From NCBI GenBank assembly GCA_903813345.2, contig CAIIXF020000235.1:332659-396658 (forward strand): DNA of 64,000 nucleotides. Direction: 5' to 3'. The notes beneath the pieces are model-generated. The model had not been told where the DNA came from, searched no databases, and saw only the letters and a list, made by a program, of their open reading frames with translations. Shown one piece after another: positions 44,801 to 55,330 of this stretch; the stretch's first letter is position 1, and each line of letters starts with the position of its first letter. The translations under genes and the position numbers were made by a program. Source of the DNA: Owenia fusiformis (Eukaryota; Annelida; Polychaeta; Sabellida; Oweniidae).

Positions 44801-45369
44801 TTATCAATCTCATCAATTGAGAGAATACAGTGGTCTATGTAGGACCTGTTACCAAAATTATCTTCAAACGTGAAACATGGGCCAGATCCACTAACAATAT
44901 CGACGGCAGTAAGGGATTTTTCTTTACACAATTCAAAAAGTTTACGGCCATTGTTAGTATGATGTCCCATACTTCTGTTACTGCCAAACAACCTACCAAA
45001 ATTAGCATTCATATCGCCAACAATCATGATTTTACCATTTTGCTCAACCTGCGTTATGAAGGTGCATAACTCGTTTAGAACATCATCGTATGTGTCAAAT
45101 GAGCATTGCTGCTGAGGCAGGTAAACCGAGAATATGTACAAAGGTGTGTCAGCTTTAATTTTGATACATACGATTCTGTCAGTGTACATTTTAGACATGG
45201 GTATTACACAATGAGCAAGTGATTTTTTATAAAAAATACCTACACCGCCATGCCCTGTTAAAGTACCACAATTAGAGTTACAAAGCATTCTACTACTTCT
45301 ACCAATACACTCGAAATTCATTTTGGTGCAGTATATACTATATTTGGTATAGGTAATGGCTGTTGTCAT
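41884..45369 (-). mobile_element. Non-LTR retrotransposon (LINE), 5'-truncated
   Basis: A single long reading frame with endonuclease and reverse transcriptase domains ends 3' in a short AATAC microsatellite tail (about 41888-41912). That is the usual end of a LINE inserted in this orientation. The endonuclease lacks its first few dozen residues and no ORF1 precedes it, so the copy is probably 5'-truncated near 45.4 kb. Confidence 0.85.
41998..45369 (-). CDS. LINE ORF: apurinic-type endonuclease and reverse transcriptase
   Basis: 1,123 codons without a stop. N-terminal APE endonuclease: G-H-G-G-V-G-I-F, I-V-G-D-M-N-A-N-F-G, R-S-Y-I-D-H and a catalytic S-D-H. The usual opening of this domain is missing. 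Reverse transcriptase: P-L-L-K-G-G-K-R-D-P, D-H-R-G-I-T-L, T-T-L-D-V-R-K-A-F-D (motif A), V-H-Q-G-G and the active site Y-A-D-D (motif C). Near residue 1,060 is a zinc-knuckle-like C-N-V-C...H-F-L-C-H-C, as in several APE-type LINE clades. The intact frame suggests a fairly young insertion. The clade is uncertain; the single ORF with a C-terminal CCHC fits R1/CR1-like groups, among others. Confidence 0.9.
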   Translation of the reverse strand: MTTAITYTKYSIYCTKMNFECIGRSSRMLCNSNCGTLTGHGGVGIFYKKSLAHCVIPMSKMYTDRIVCIKIKADTPLYIFSVYLPQQQCSFDTYDDVLNELCTFITQVEQNGKIMIVGDMNANFGRLFGSNRSMGHHTNNGRKLFELCKEKSLTAVDIVSGSGPCFTFEDNFGNRSYIDHCILSIDEIDNVLICKVIPEHASNSSDHLHLSITINIKGLKHISVINADCIKYAWNKVSPDQIKAGYTHTLTQTINEMIPDMRIKQLTNDEIDCMIDTLTSSMVNISDSHIPKRKFSKHIKPFWNDSLGRLVKERNAAWREWTRAGRPRDSSDPIRERYKAAKRNFQKAYKYARYEFETAELNKLYETEDLGQNMFWVLLNRSRKSATSKTSLIKDNSGKVLSDIDDICNEWKNYFQQLATPSQSDEDDNAFYMHVNEQIRLMEIQSHDNSNIFMDNPITLEEIEIASKQLNLKKASGMDNVSAEHIRHGGSKLLEIIKLIFQHVINNEYTPKNFRIGILIPLLKGGKRDPLEKDDHRGITLMTSLRKMFDNVMLNRSKTFLLERIPQLQGASLKSCSSIHTSLLVQEAISHNVEKGRDVYVTTLDVRKAFDGVFIEGLFYKLYILGVNAKLWRILYNSYKTYQCVVRIGNILSQTFDVKRGVHQGGVYSMILYQIFNADIIRDLQRMKLGASIGDIDVTCPTYADDMVLISTELDNMNILLNAVYDHSVKWRYDIHKGKCKTLKFGKKSRAANCQPTQNIVKINGTPIETVNTTIHVGIPLSVSGNITEYIEDSLSKGCRKYYSLLGLGSGVGGMRPLTLSKLYNTFATPSITYGASVIPYSSKDINKLETAQRKIGRKIQSFPEWAECPVAYEPLGWEGIEYQIDTAKLMFIWMLLSLPCNNIYKRLLILRMTLMEFDFKGIKMSSPIAHMWCTARKYDLSEIVKLMLDGQMISKSSWKRLVKCRIRDLQESMFRIRCMLYEGLSYFINGHSCLIPNSWYVLCQRMPRLKKQFTTVVKLMTGQLGLNGHKKWDISKENGRLCNVCNLNEIESIEHFLCHCELYVEERLALYEIYKYNDTSSVKDCINLILNCTNDDLALQAVLIIHSMYIKRQATLATSIIS

Positions 45370-47030
45370 AAATTAATTTAAGACCAGTACGTTTATTAAC
45401 TGACGAATTTAGAGGAGGTAAATCTTTACTAAATATTTTATTAAGTACCAACTTGTGACCTGATAAGTAAAACAAAAACTATTAAAAATGTGTGTTGTTA
45501 AATAGTTCATTGTTTATAGTTTTATTGTATCTTATAAAATCATTTTTGTGTTCCATAGTATTATTTTAATATTACAGAACATTATATTATTTCACGTTTT
45601 CCGCGTGGGCATCAGGTTTCACCTTTATACTGTGGTGCAGAGTGGCTAGGTCAAGGTCATAAATGACTTGAACAATGTCCACGTGAATGTGATATCGTAC
45701 TTCTATTTTAATTAAAAGTAATATTCTCATTTATAAAAAGCATTAGGCTTTAATATGTTCAACTAGTAAGGTTCAATGAATACAAAGTTTATAATGCTGT
45801 ACACAAAGCAATAGCCTTTAAGCATCAGTGTTGATTGCCAAGTTTTAGCTGATAGAAAGTTTAATACGCTTGAGTGAATACCAGTACAGAATCATGTTAT
45901 GCAGAAATCATACACTAATCCCACTTTTTATTGTGTTCGATTTGCACATTTTCAGCCAATGACAACTTTGTAATAACTTGTATTTGAATATACACCAATC
46001 CCACTTTACATTGTGTTCAATTTGCACAATTTCAGCCAATGACAAGTTTGTAATAATTTGTATTTGAATATAAACCAATCATAATTTGTGAGCTCCTAAA
46101 GGGACATATTCCTTTTAGCATGAGTGTAAAACTTGATTTCCAATATAAAAGCTACACCTAGATTTATTTCAATCAGTCCCAACATTTTGATACAAAGTTT
46201 TGCTGCAGTAGGAGTTACAACAAAAACAGGTTAGTCAGAAATCAAAATCATTACTTTTATAGAGTAGTTTTACTTGCTAAGAATTGACAAGTCAGATATA
46301 TTTTGTACCAAATAAATGCATCTTGTTACTTAGAATAACGTTAGTGTTAGCTTGGGGAATTTCCGTTTCTTCTATACACAATCTTTGTACAAAATTACAA
46401 ATCCAATATGGCGTCTCGTTGAACTTTGAACTATAACCATGTGCTTCAACATACATAGTCCTTTGAACTATAACCATGTGCTTCAACATACATAGTCCTT
46501 TGAACTATAACCATGTGCTTCAACAGACATAGTCCTTTGAACTATAACCATGTGCTTCAACAGACATAGTTCTGTATGGCTGTGTGCTTCAACTGACATA
46601 TATCTTTATGACCATGTGAGTGTACACATGTTCTCATCATTGGACATTATATCCAACGTCAATGAACATTATGCTATTATTTATTCCAGTGTGAGATGAA
46701 CATGTAAAGCTGCCAACATAAAATACCAATGTGCAGTTATCAACTGCGTAAGTGTATTACTAGTATTCCCTATAATCATCACATTGTGCAGTGATGTGAT
46801 TTTGAATTTGTGTATTTATGTAAACGCGGTAACTTTATTTAATGATTAACATTTGTTTCATAAAGAAACGATGGTCTGTTTGTGTGATTTTATGTTTTGT
46901 TTGTATATATGTTATTGTTTGTTGTTTTTGTTTCCAGACATTGGTATATTTAACAATAAAGACAATTTTAAACCTACAATACGTGTTATTGATCTATACG
47001 CACATACGTCCACCTTCTGAGTGTGCTACA
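45370..47030. other. Intergenic with small repeats
   Basis: No gene found. It contains an approximately 88-base direct duplication (about 45917-46080, 'CAATCCCACTTTACATTGTG' and AGCCAATGACAAGTTTG) and the 37-bp tandem array listed separately. Confidence 0.5.
46428..46580 (+). repeat. 37-bp tandem repeat, about four copies
   Basis: The unit TTTGAACTATAACCATGTG then CTTCAACATACATAGTCC repeats head to tail at 37-base spacing with few changes. A diverged tail runs to about 46600. Confidence 0.85.
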
Positions 47031-47982
47031 CATGTATGAAAACACCAATATCCGACAATATCATCATGAGTTCTTTAGAAATAAACTATTTTCCATAGTT
47101 GAACTGTCACTCGACTGATAGTGTCAGATAAGTGATTTGTATTGTACACAATATATAGCAACATCTATGCTTGCATTTTATATCAAAATAAGCATAAGTT
47201 GTACTACGTTGGTATCATATTCTTGTTCTTTTCTGGTAATTTTAAACGTTGGATATACGTAACCGATCTTAATCTTTAGAATACCATTCTACCAAAACTT
47301 ACCTTTCAATTGTTTCACGTACTGAGGCAGACCTTGTAAATATTGCTGTACAATTGTTCGCCTTTCTAATCCCGGAGTTACATGTACGTGGTGTTTCAGG
47401 TTAGTTTTATGGAATATATATAACAATGGCGTGACCGGGTTGGTTTGTATTAACTGCACGTATCTACATTCGTGTGTTATTGTTTATCATCCAATGGCAT
47501 TAACACAATCAACCACAAAACAATTCGTGTCCACGTTCTTTGGCAAGATTTGAATAATAATTGTTTTGATGAAACCGCTTAGAAACGTGTATTTATGTAT
47601 ATTGGAGGTTTTATGGAATACCTTACAATATGGTAGGCACGTCGGTTAGTTTAAAACTGCAAGTATACACATCCAAATTATATTGTTCATCGTTCAATGA
47701 CATTTAACAAACCAGGACACACTTGATTAATGCTCGAGCTCTTCGGCAAGACTCAAATAACAATTGTTTCCATGCAACCATCAAAACATTGATATGATTG
47801 TATTGATAGTAAATTCATTTTAATATTGTTATTTTGTATTGGTTTGCAGACTTCCATGTATAATTCAACGATAATAGTTTTAACAATTTTCATTATAACA
47901 GTGTATGCACGAGTGTATTCATAAACATCATATATTCTATAAACGATATAATAAAAAACGCTTAAATTTGATAATATACATT

Positions 47983-49212
47983 CGTAATGAAGCCAGACAT
48001 AACTGCTTCACAAAATGATGGGGCATCTAAACCCCGGGATAATCTGTCATGACTAAAATCCTGACATGCTTTTTATCTACCAAAAAGCATTCAAAATTCA
48101 TTCTATACACCACGTAGTGCACATCCTGTTGGAAATTTTGTGGTTTTCCCCAAACCGATGACTATTCTATCCTTTTTAAGCCGACGTCTGTTGATGAGAT
48201 ATGATTTACATCTTTCTGAGGTTAATTACGTTGATAAACAAGTAACAAACAAGAATGAGCTTTAATGAATGATGTTGAGTGCAATACCTGTATATATTTC
48301 TGAGGGTGTATTCCACGCAGCCCGAAGGTCAGATTTGTATTATCACTCATTTACGCATACATATTACAGTTTAACAATATTCATTCATTAACTATATGTC
48401 TCAAAAATTGTGAATGTGAATAAACAATACTACATGTGGCACAGCAGCCAATAAACGTGACGTCACATTCATTGAATACCTGTATTATCACTACAGAGAA
48501 ATAATAATTATAAATATTTTACATCTAAGGTTATTCTCAGTTATTTGGATGTGAAACAACGATATAATCACTGTTCCACAACTAGTTACTTTGACGGAAC
48601 GTCGATGTAACAAAATGGATGAACTTCCTGGTTACTAGTTTTTTGTTTTCTCGATTTAAACCTACTTACACGTCAAGTTGCAGATTATAATTTGGCACAA
48701 AGCTAGAAAATATAGTCTTGATTTAATGAGTTTCTTCGATTTATATTGTTAATAAGTTGCAATTCATAAATTCAGTCCCTCGCTTTTGTTACATTGACGA
48801 AAGTCCATTATATTACCAATGGATGTTACTTTGACGACTTTTATTACCAATGTATGTTACTTTGACGACTTACGTCAATGTAACAAAAATGATGGTCTAA
48901 ATGCATGAATTACAGCTTAATTTAATAATCAAATTCCAAACCGAGAGCAGCGCTATCTAGTGTTTGATAAATGAATCGAGGTTAATTATCGATAGGTTAA
49001 GTACTAGCCTATCAGGAAACATTTCCAAGTTTGTTTAGAAACAAAATTTCTAGAGTTTGGCAGAATAATATTCTTAAACAGGTAGCTTTGCGATGGTAGC
49101 TCCAGGTTAATTAATCTCAAATTCTGCGTGGCCACCGTATCCGTATCATTATCTTGTAGGAACAAGCTAGGTAAGCCTTTAATGAACACCGGGAACTGCT
49201 GTGCTGTGCCTA
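47983..49212. mobile_element. 1.23-kb insertion private to the right arm
   Basis: The left-arm sequence is continuous across this point (AAATTTGATAATA meets AACTAATTAAGA). The insert has no coding frame. It contains inverted phrases such as TTTTGTTACATTGACG and CGTCAATGTAACAAAA and repeated TGTTACTTTGACGAC. Terminal repeats were not resolved. Confidence 0.65.
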
Positions 49213-50344
49213 GCTAACTAATTAAGAAATGAAACGTTATAATGGTTCCAAATGGGATTTTAACAGCACACTTCATCCAACTATTTTCTAAGATGCTGTT
49301 TATTGTGATAAATATTAAGACAAAGGAACAGTATTTTATGGTTCAAAAACAGCAACTTCACAGAGTGTGAGAATGCGTTGAATGCTAAAATGCTGTTGTA
49401 GTCTTACGTAGCGCCCGTATAAACCATGAGGACATTTAAACATCCGCCAGTCACGTCCGCATGTTCCTAAGGTACTTTTCTGATGATAGCATAGTTCCCA
49501 AGTCACATTATCCTTACTCACTTCAATTTTGAAATTTTGTAGTTGTTCTAAAAATATTATTTAAGTTGGAAATTTAAAGTAGGTCACGGAAAACAAAATG
49601 TATTTCTCAGTATCAAAATAATGATGAATGGATCAAAACTGCCAATACTGAATATTGGTGAATTGCGAAAATAAAACTAGTTAGTTCTTTTATTTTACGC
49701 GTTGTAATACAATCATACATAAGAGATACGACCCACCTTCCACACGAAGAGGATCTTTGCCACAATTCTTAAGGCCACGACATTGCCTATTAAACACAGC
49801 CACGGACCCAATGGCATACTGAGAAAGCAAGTCGACCATCCACCATGGCTTTCTCTCACTTCTGGTTTGAATACAAGACAGGTGTTCAACGTCGCCATCT
49901 ACATTGCCATCAATGGCCGCGGCAGCCTTTGTACTGATGTTTTGATCAATCGATGACTGTGTTGCAACTTTATCAAGTGCAAGATTGTTTAATTCTACAA
50001 CATAATGAGACCAGATGACATTATACATGCTTGTATTATCAAGATATTGCGATGTGTCTCGTACATTGTCGTTACAATCATCTTTAATAAAATGATTACT
50101 TGATGGCCGAAAAACAGCAACTTCACAGAGTGATAGATATAATAAATCCCTGTGTTGCAGCTGAATCCTCACATAGCGCCCCCTCAATCCACTTGGACAG
50201 TAAAACATCTGACAGCCTTTTTTACAAGATTCCAATGTACTTCTGAAGTAGGTACATAATTTCCACTTTTTTGAGTCTTTGCTGACTTCAATTTTGAAAT
50301 TTTGAAGATGATCTATAAAAAGTTGAAAATACTACAGTAGTTAA

Positions 50345-50625
50345 GAAATATAGACCGAAAAGCAGGGGTAATATTATATTAATATTATATTGATATTACC
50401 CCTGCTCTGTCGTCTATATTACGATTCGAACATGAAAACTCACCAAAATGTTTCGATGGTCCGCCATTACGACGACCTACCATTATGACGTCACACATTA
50501 CACGTATTACCAGGGGTATTGATCGCGAATATACCCCGGGTGAAATGTTGACTTTGTTTACAGTTAATAGAAGGCGTGAATACAGTCATGTTCGAATAGT
50601 TATTAAAACACATTTTACCCTTTCT
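50345..50625. mobile_element. Small insertion with a strong hairpin, right arm only
   Basis: Absent from the matching intron of gene B. Near its start, 50350-50418 folds on itself: AGCAGGGGTAATAT pairs with ATATTACCCCTGCT, and TATAGAC with GTCTATA. Confidence 0.6.
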
Positions 50626-51167
50626 CTATATTTTACAATTTATACAGTTTCTACTTATTTAGCACAACGTTTATTGTGAATGAATTACACGGTTTCGGTT
50701 TCTATTGAAATGTCCGCCCCTGATTTATTTATGAAGTTGTGTCAATCATTGCCTCTTCATGCGTGATTGAACAGTTTGGATATTTGTGTTCTATTTTGTC
50801 TCCTGATAGGTTTCAGATGTACATTTGTATTTTGTCATTTATGTATATAATATTATGTATGTGTTCCCCGTTTAACACTGGTAGCTGTTTCATACAATTA
50901 TTATGTAATATGAATTTGCAGATAGCCACCGTCATATTCCAAGGCGCTAATGTATACATATACATATGATCATATAGATTTTATATGTATCTGATGTATA
51001 GTTTGATGTGGATTTGGGTTACCAAATTTCATCAATTGGGGAATATACCTTCTACTAGTGGTTCATAATCGGTTGGAGGACTTCCACAATTGTTTTCGCC
51101 ACATTGCCTGTTAATCAGCTTGACGGATCCAATTGGATAAATATCATGCAAGTCAACCATCCACCAA

Positions 51168-51668
51168 TAGTATAGTTTCCATATAGCTTTTGAAATCTCG
51201 CTAAATCTCGTTTTTCGTGAGATTTTAAGAGACTTGCATATTAGACCTCTAATGACTTACATTACCTTCTTTCAAATGGTATATTTGAATTCAGTGAAAT
51301 ATTTTCTCATAAAATAGCTTTGATTTACACAGTTATGTAATTTGAATAATTTTCTATGACAATTTAAAAAAAGTCGGGCCAAATGTCCATAGATGCAATG
51401 CTAAAATTCTTTAAAACCGTGGATTATTTGTATGTCAATCAACATTAGCATGTTTAATCACAACATGTTCATAAACAGGGTCATCATGTGGTATATCATT
51501 CAAGTTTTATACAGATTCAACAAACACACTTTGATAAATCATGAAATTAAGCCACTTTTCCAAGATTTTAGCATGTAAGTGAATGGAGCTCTAGCCCGAG
51601 TTAAAAGCTGAATAAAAGATGGCAGCACGAGATTTCATTGATTTTTCTGCTATTTAGAAACTATCCTA
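51168..51668. mobile_element. 501-bp MITE inside exon 3 of gene B'
   Basis: Ends TAGTATAGTTTCCATATAGC and, inverted, TAGGATAGTTTCTAAATAGC. Followed on both sides inward by GAAATCTCG. The uninterrupted left-arm exon reads straight through. A relative lies in the P450 intron near 15.0 kb. Confidence 0.8.
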
Positions 51669-54103
51669 TTCATGGTTGTCATGTGAGTATGGGTGCATGA
51701 GCCATGGTTGTATTCGCCATCCTCTACACCATCGACAGCAAGACCAGCATTTAATGCCGAGGATGAGGATTGGGAAGCAGGTTTCCCAAGTGCCAAATTT
51801 TGGACATCTAAATCACACATGCAATTCCACAAATCTATCTATCCGTAGAAAACATTGTGAAGATACTAATCTTCACAAACCATAAAGAAAAAATGTTGCC
51901 AAAATAATTTACAAAAATAAGTGTTTATCCGAATAAACACTGCCTTAATGAGTTGTAAATATAACTTTTCTTGAACAAATGGACAAAACTATTGAATCGA
52001 TTGTTGATAGTTGAATACCTGTTTCCTTCCAGATAGTGCCTCCACACCATGGTTTATCTGCTTTACAAAACGATAAACCTAAAACATATGGTTATTTTAT
52101 AATTCGGGGTTCTATCATTTAGGTGCTCACCTTCCATACAACTCTGAATATGCTTGTAATTATTAAGATCAGTGAATACATAATATGAAAATTTTAAAGC
52201 TCGAGCTAAAAGTAAAGTACTGCTGATGATAGTCGCAAAATTGCAAAAATGCAGAATATCATTACATATTTTGTTGACGATTGCACTGTTTTGAGTGCGA
52301 TTAACTCCATTAGACGTAATAGTTTAATAATCAGTGAACTTACAACAGGCCACAAATAATAGCTTCCACATTGTTGCGTCTATGGGCTAAACAGGTAGGT
52401 TCTACCTATGTCCTGTAATTTCAAGCAAACTTTCATTTTAAGAACATTGGATAGTTTCAAAATAACAATACACAATTGCCATCTAGGGGCAGGTATAGAG
52501 TGGTGTAGCCAGGAAGAAAGGGCGCTCCTCTGTCTTATTTTGACTGCACTACAGATATAGTGTTATAGCACTTGGATTTCCTTGGGATTCAATTTATAAG
52601 GAGGGTATAGTTTGATACCTGGTATTAAGTTATTTTGAAGAACAATCGTGGGATATACCTCATTCGGATCGAAGTTTCCATTAGATCTTGTAAAGGCATC
52701 AAAGACATTTAATATATGTTGATCATACAACGACTTCTTAATAATTCTTAATAAATTCAGTTTGCAGATTCTGGAATTATTAAGTTATAGAAAATAATTG
52801 AAGAATTATGATGAATAGTTATATCCTTTTTTCAATATTCATCAATAAATTCATGAAATTAGAATAGAGAATTTTGTAGAACTTTCAAGAATATAACTGT
52901 ATAACAACATCTTCATAATTCTTCATATAATTGTTCTTTCATATTCTGAAATGTTCAATGTAATAAATGAAGAATAATGATGCAGTTATACATTCTTAAA
53001 ATTATCAATAAATTCATAAGATAAGAATTAAAAATTGGAGAACTTTCAAGAATATAAAGGCATCTTCAAATTCTTCATAAATTCATCTTTCAATTTGGAA
53101 GTTTAGCTGTAACAATGGAAGAATAATGATGCAATCATACATTCTTCGACATTTCGAATGAATTCATGTAATAACAAAAACTTTATTTGGAGAATTTTCA
53201 AGAATACAAAGATATCTTCATGAATTCATCTTGCAGAGTCTTGAATTTTCCCACTGTTATAGAACTTATTTGAGGAATTATGCTGAATCTTTAAACATTC
53301 TTCAATATTATTTAATAAATTCATGAAACAGGAATTCACACACGGGAATTTCGCGTCATAATTATTCCTCCGCTTGGTGCGCTGTTGTGCATAGCAACGT
53401 CCTATGCAACGTGTATAAACATCGCACGGACGTATAAGTACAACCCATCATTTTTTCATGTTTGCAATGAAATCTTCTATTCAGATAGGTGTAATGATAT
53501 GATTTTCTTTTATAATATATAGTTAAATAGGCATGATACATATCATCGTGTTTCTAAAGAATTGCTTATTTTAATCCTGTTTATTTCAAGTTGATAGGTT
53601 CAATATTAGTAAAGTTACGGCTTCAGTATGGAGGGCAATTTATTCGTTAATTAAAAACCGCATCGTCAGCAAAGATTTGACGAAAACACAACATTTTTGC
53701 GCCGGTGGCATTTCTTCATTTATGGATGAATCATTATCAAATTTGAAACACGTTTGGGCTAAATATACAAATTGTGTCTTGTCCTAGGCATGTAACCTTA
53801 TTGCTGTATTGTAAGTCGGTATAATTACAATCAAACTTCATCTTTTTTCAAAAGTTTCGTTTAATTTCCAATTATACCTCCTTACAATACCTCAATATCC
53901 GGTTACATGAGATTTTAAAGCCAACTGGGCACATAGGTCAAAAGGGGAAATTAAGTAATATAAATTCCCTTCAAGGTCAACTGACTGATAAACAATAGAC
54001 AAATTATGTACAATAAACAAATAAAGCATATTGTTATTAATAAACTACTTAATACAATTTTGACATTGTTTTGTCAATGCAAACTCAAACATTTTATGTA
54101 TTT

Positions 54104-55330
54104 TTATAGGCTTAAGACCGCTTTACCAAACGTTTTTTCATTATCAATGTCCAAAGGTTTATTATAAAACCTCCTGAAACAACAATCACTGCTCCATCCG
54201 GCAGTTTTCAAAATCAAGTCCACATTTACGTCAGATCTGCTAGCCGCAGAAACTGCAGCACTACGAGTGCTATGACCTTTGAAAATATCTGTATCAATAC
54301 CAGCTCTACTAAGTTCAAGTTTAAGCCAACGACTTATTGTATCTTTAGACACTGCTTTATGGGGCTTGATAGTACTAACAAACAATTTTGATTCACCAGC
54401 CCTTAATTTTTCAGTTCGTTGTATGTACTCTTTCAACGTTACTACAACACAGAGACTTGGGTCATCATACGTATGGAGTTTGATAATTGGATTTGATTTT
54501 CCAGGTTTTGATTGTTTTACATTGTCATATATTGTAAACACATAGCAGTCCTTCTCAATTATGAGATTGTTTAGTGACAATAGATGTAACGTTTGTGCTC
54601 GTTGTGCAGAAACCAACGCAATTAGCATGATAAGTTTCAACGTTAATTCAAGCAATGTTATTTTTTCTATTGGGAAATAACTCTGCAAATGTCTCAGAAC
54701 CACACTGACATCCCAAGTTTTCGTATATCTGGGTAAAGGGGGATTCTTATTAAAGATACCTTTCATAAACCTCACCACTAGAGGGTGTTGCCCAAAAGAT
54801 GTCTCTATTTTGGGAAAGTTAATACATGATGAGAGCGCACTGCGAGCGGTATTAATGGCACTGTAGCCTAGATTATCTACTGATAATGTCATTAAAAATT
54901 CCAAACCTAACTGTAAAGTTCCTTGAACTGGATCAATTTCCCTCGTATTACAGAACGAAATCCATCTCTTGAGATAAACCTCGTATTGTTTCTGTGATTT
55001 GGGTCTCCAAGATTGTAGGATGATTTCGGTAACTGGGACAGAAAGTCCTTGTTTCTGGAGGGAATTCCTGACAAGTGACAAGCAATTAATGTCAGTTTTC
55101 TCAACGGATGTTGTGCCTCTGGATTGTATGGTAGGCTTAGGATCTTCCGTCCTTGGGGTAGCACAACTGGATGTGTGGTTAAAAGGTTCAACATCTTTGG
55201 CCACCACGGTTGAGTGGGCCAGAGGGGTAAGATCAAGAGAACGTCGGCTCTGTCGTGTTGAATTTTGTTCAGCACTCTCATCAGAATACTGAAAGGCGGA
55301 AAAGCATAATAAGTGACCATACCATTCCAT
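54104..55330 (-). CDS. DIRS tyrosine recombinase
   Basis: 408 codons to the stop at 54104; its 5' part overlaps the reverse transcriptase-methyltransferase frame (54907-55330) in another frame, as is usual in DIRS elements. The first 80 or so residues are probably only an overlap product. The N-terminal core-binding part has S-W-R-P-K-S-Q-K-Q-Y and W-x-x-F-C. The catalytic part shows the first Arg (S-A-Q-R-A-Q-T-L), the H-x-x-R pair (K-G-H-S-T-R-S-A), an A-G-W-S-S segment and the Tyr nucleophile in F-R-R-F-Y-N-K-P. The recombinase integrates circular DNA copies of the element and replaces the integrase of LTR elements. Confidence 0.9.
   Translation of the reverse strand: MEWYGHLLCFSAFQYSDESAEQNSTRQSRRSLDLTPLAHSTVVAKDVEPFNHTSSCATPRTEDPKPTIQSRGTTSVEKTDINCLSLVRNSLQKQGLSVPVTEIILQSWRPKSQKQYEVYLKRWISFCNTREIDPVQGTLQLGLEFLMTLSVDNLGYSAINTARSALSSCINFPKIETSFGQHPLVVRFMKGIFNKNPPLPRYTKTWDVSVVLRHLQSYFPIEKITLLELTLKLIMLIALVSAQRAQTLHLLSLNNLIIEKDCYVFTIYDNVKQSKPGKSNPIIKLHTYDDPSLCVVVTLKEYIQRTEKLRAGESKLFVSTIKPHKAVSKDTISRWLKLELSRAGIDTDIFKGHSTRSAAVSAASRSDVNVDLILKTAGWSSDCCFRRFYNKPLDIDNEKTFGKAVLSL

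Larger units (their letters stand above)
49336..52371 (-). pseudogene. Gene B': inverted copy of lectin gene B, disrupted in exon 3
   Basis: Minus-strand exons: 52344-52371 (signal peptide, shortened in frame by 9 bases to M-W-K-L-L-F-V-A-C), 52019-52078, exon 3 split as 51669-51807 and 51049-51167, then 50100-50312, 49737-49994 and 49336-49547. Exon borders and lengths otherwise equal those of gene B. The final 61 residues are identical to gene B. A 501-bp MITE sits inside exon 3, just before the WWMVDL core of the class I FTP domain, so this copy cannot make the normal protein unless the insert is spliced out. It keeps the N-C-G Cys in domain II that gene B has lost. Confidence 0.85.
47030..53788 (-). 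repeat. Right inner arm of the giant inverted repeat
   Basis: Reverse complement of about 28413-35043. Private to this arm: about 1.23 kb at 47983-49212, about 0.28 kb at 50345-50625, and a 501-bp MITE at 51168-51668. Absent from it: the 866-bp and 741-bp MITEs of the left arm. The match ends inside the GGGAATTTCG MITE at 53788. Confidence 0.9.

Noticed and set aside
42129-45069. Several plus-strand frames of 60-107 codons under the LINE
   Set aside because: Antisense shadows of the 1,123-codon endonuclease-reverse transcriptase frame.
46428-46580. Regular 37-bp repeat that could suggest a CRISPR array
   Set aside because: Units are head to tail with no spacers, and the genome is clearly eukaryotic. 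It is a minisatellite.
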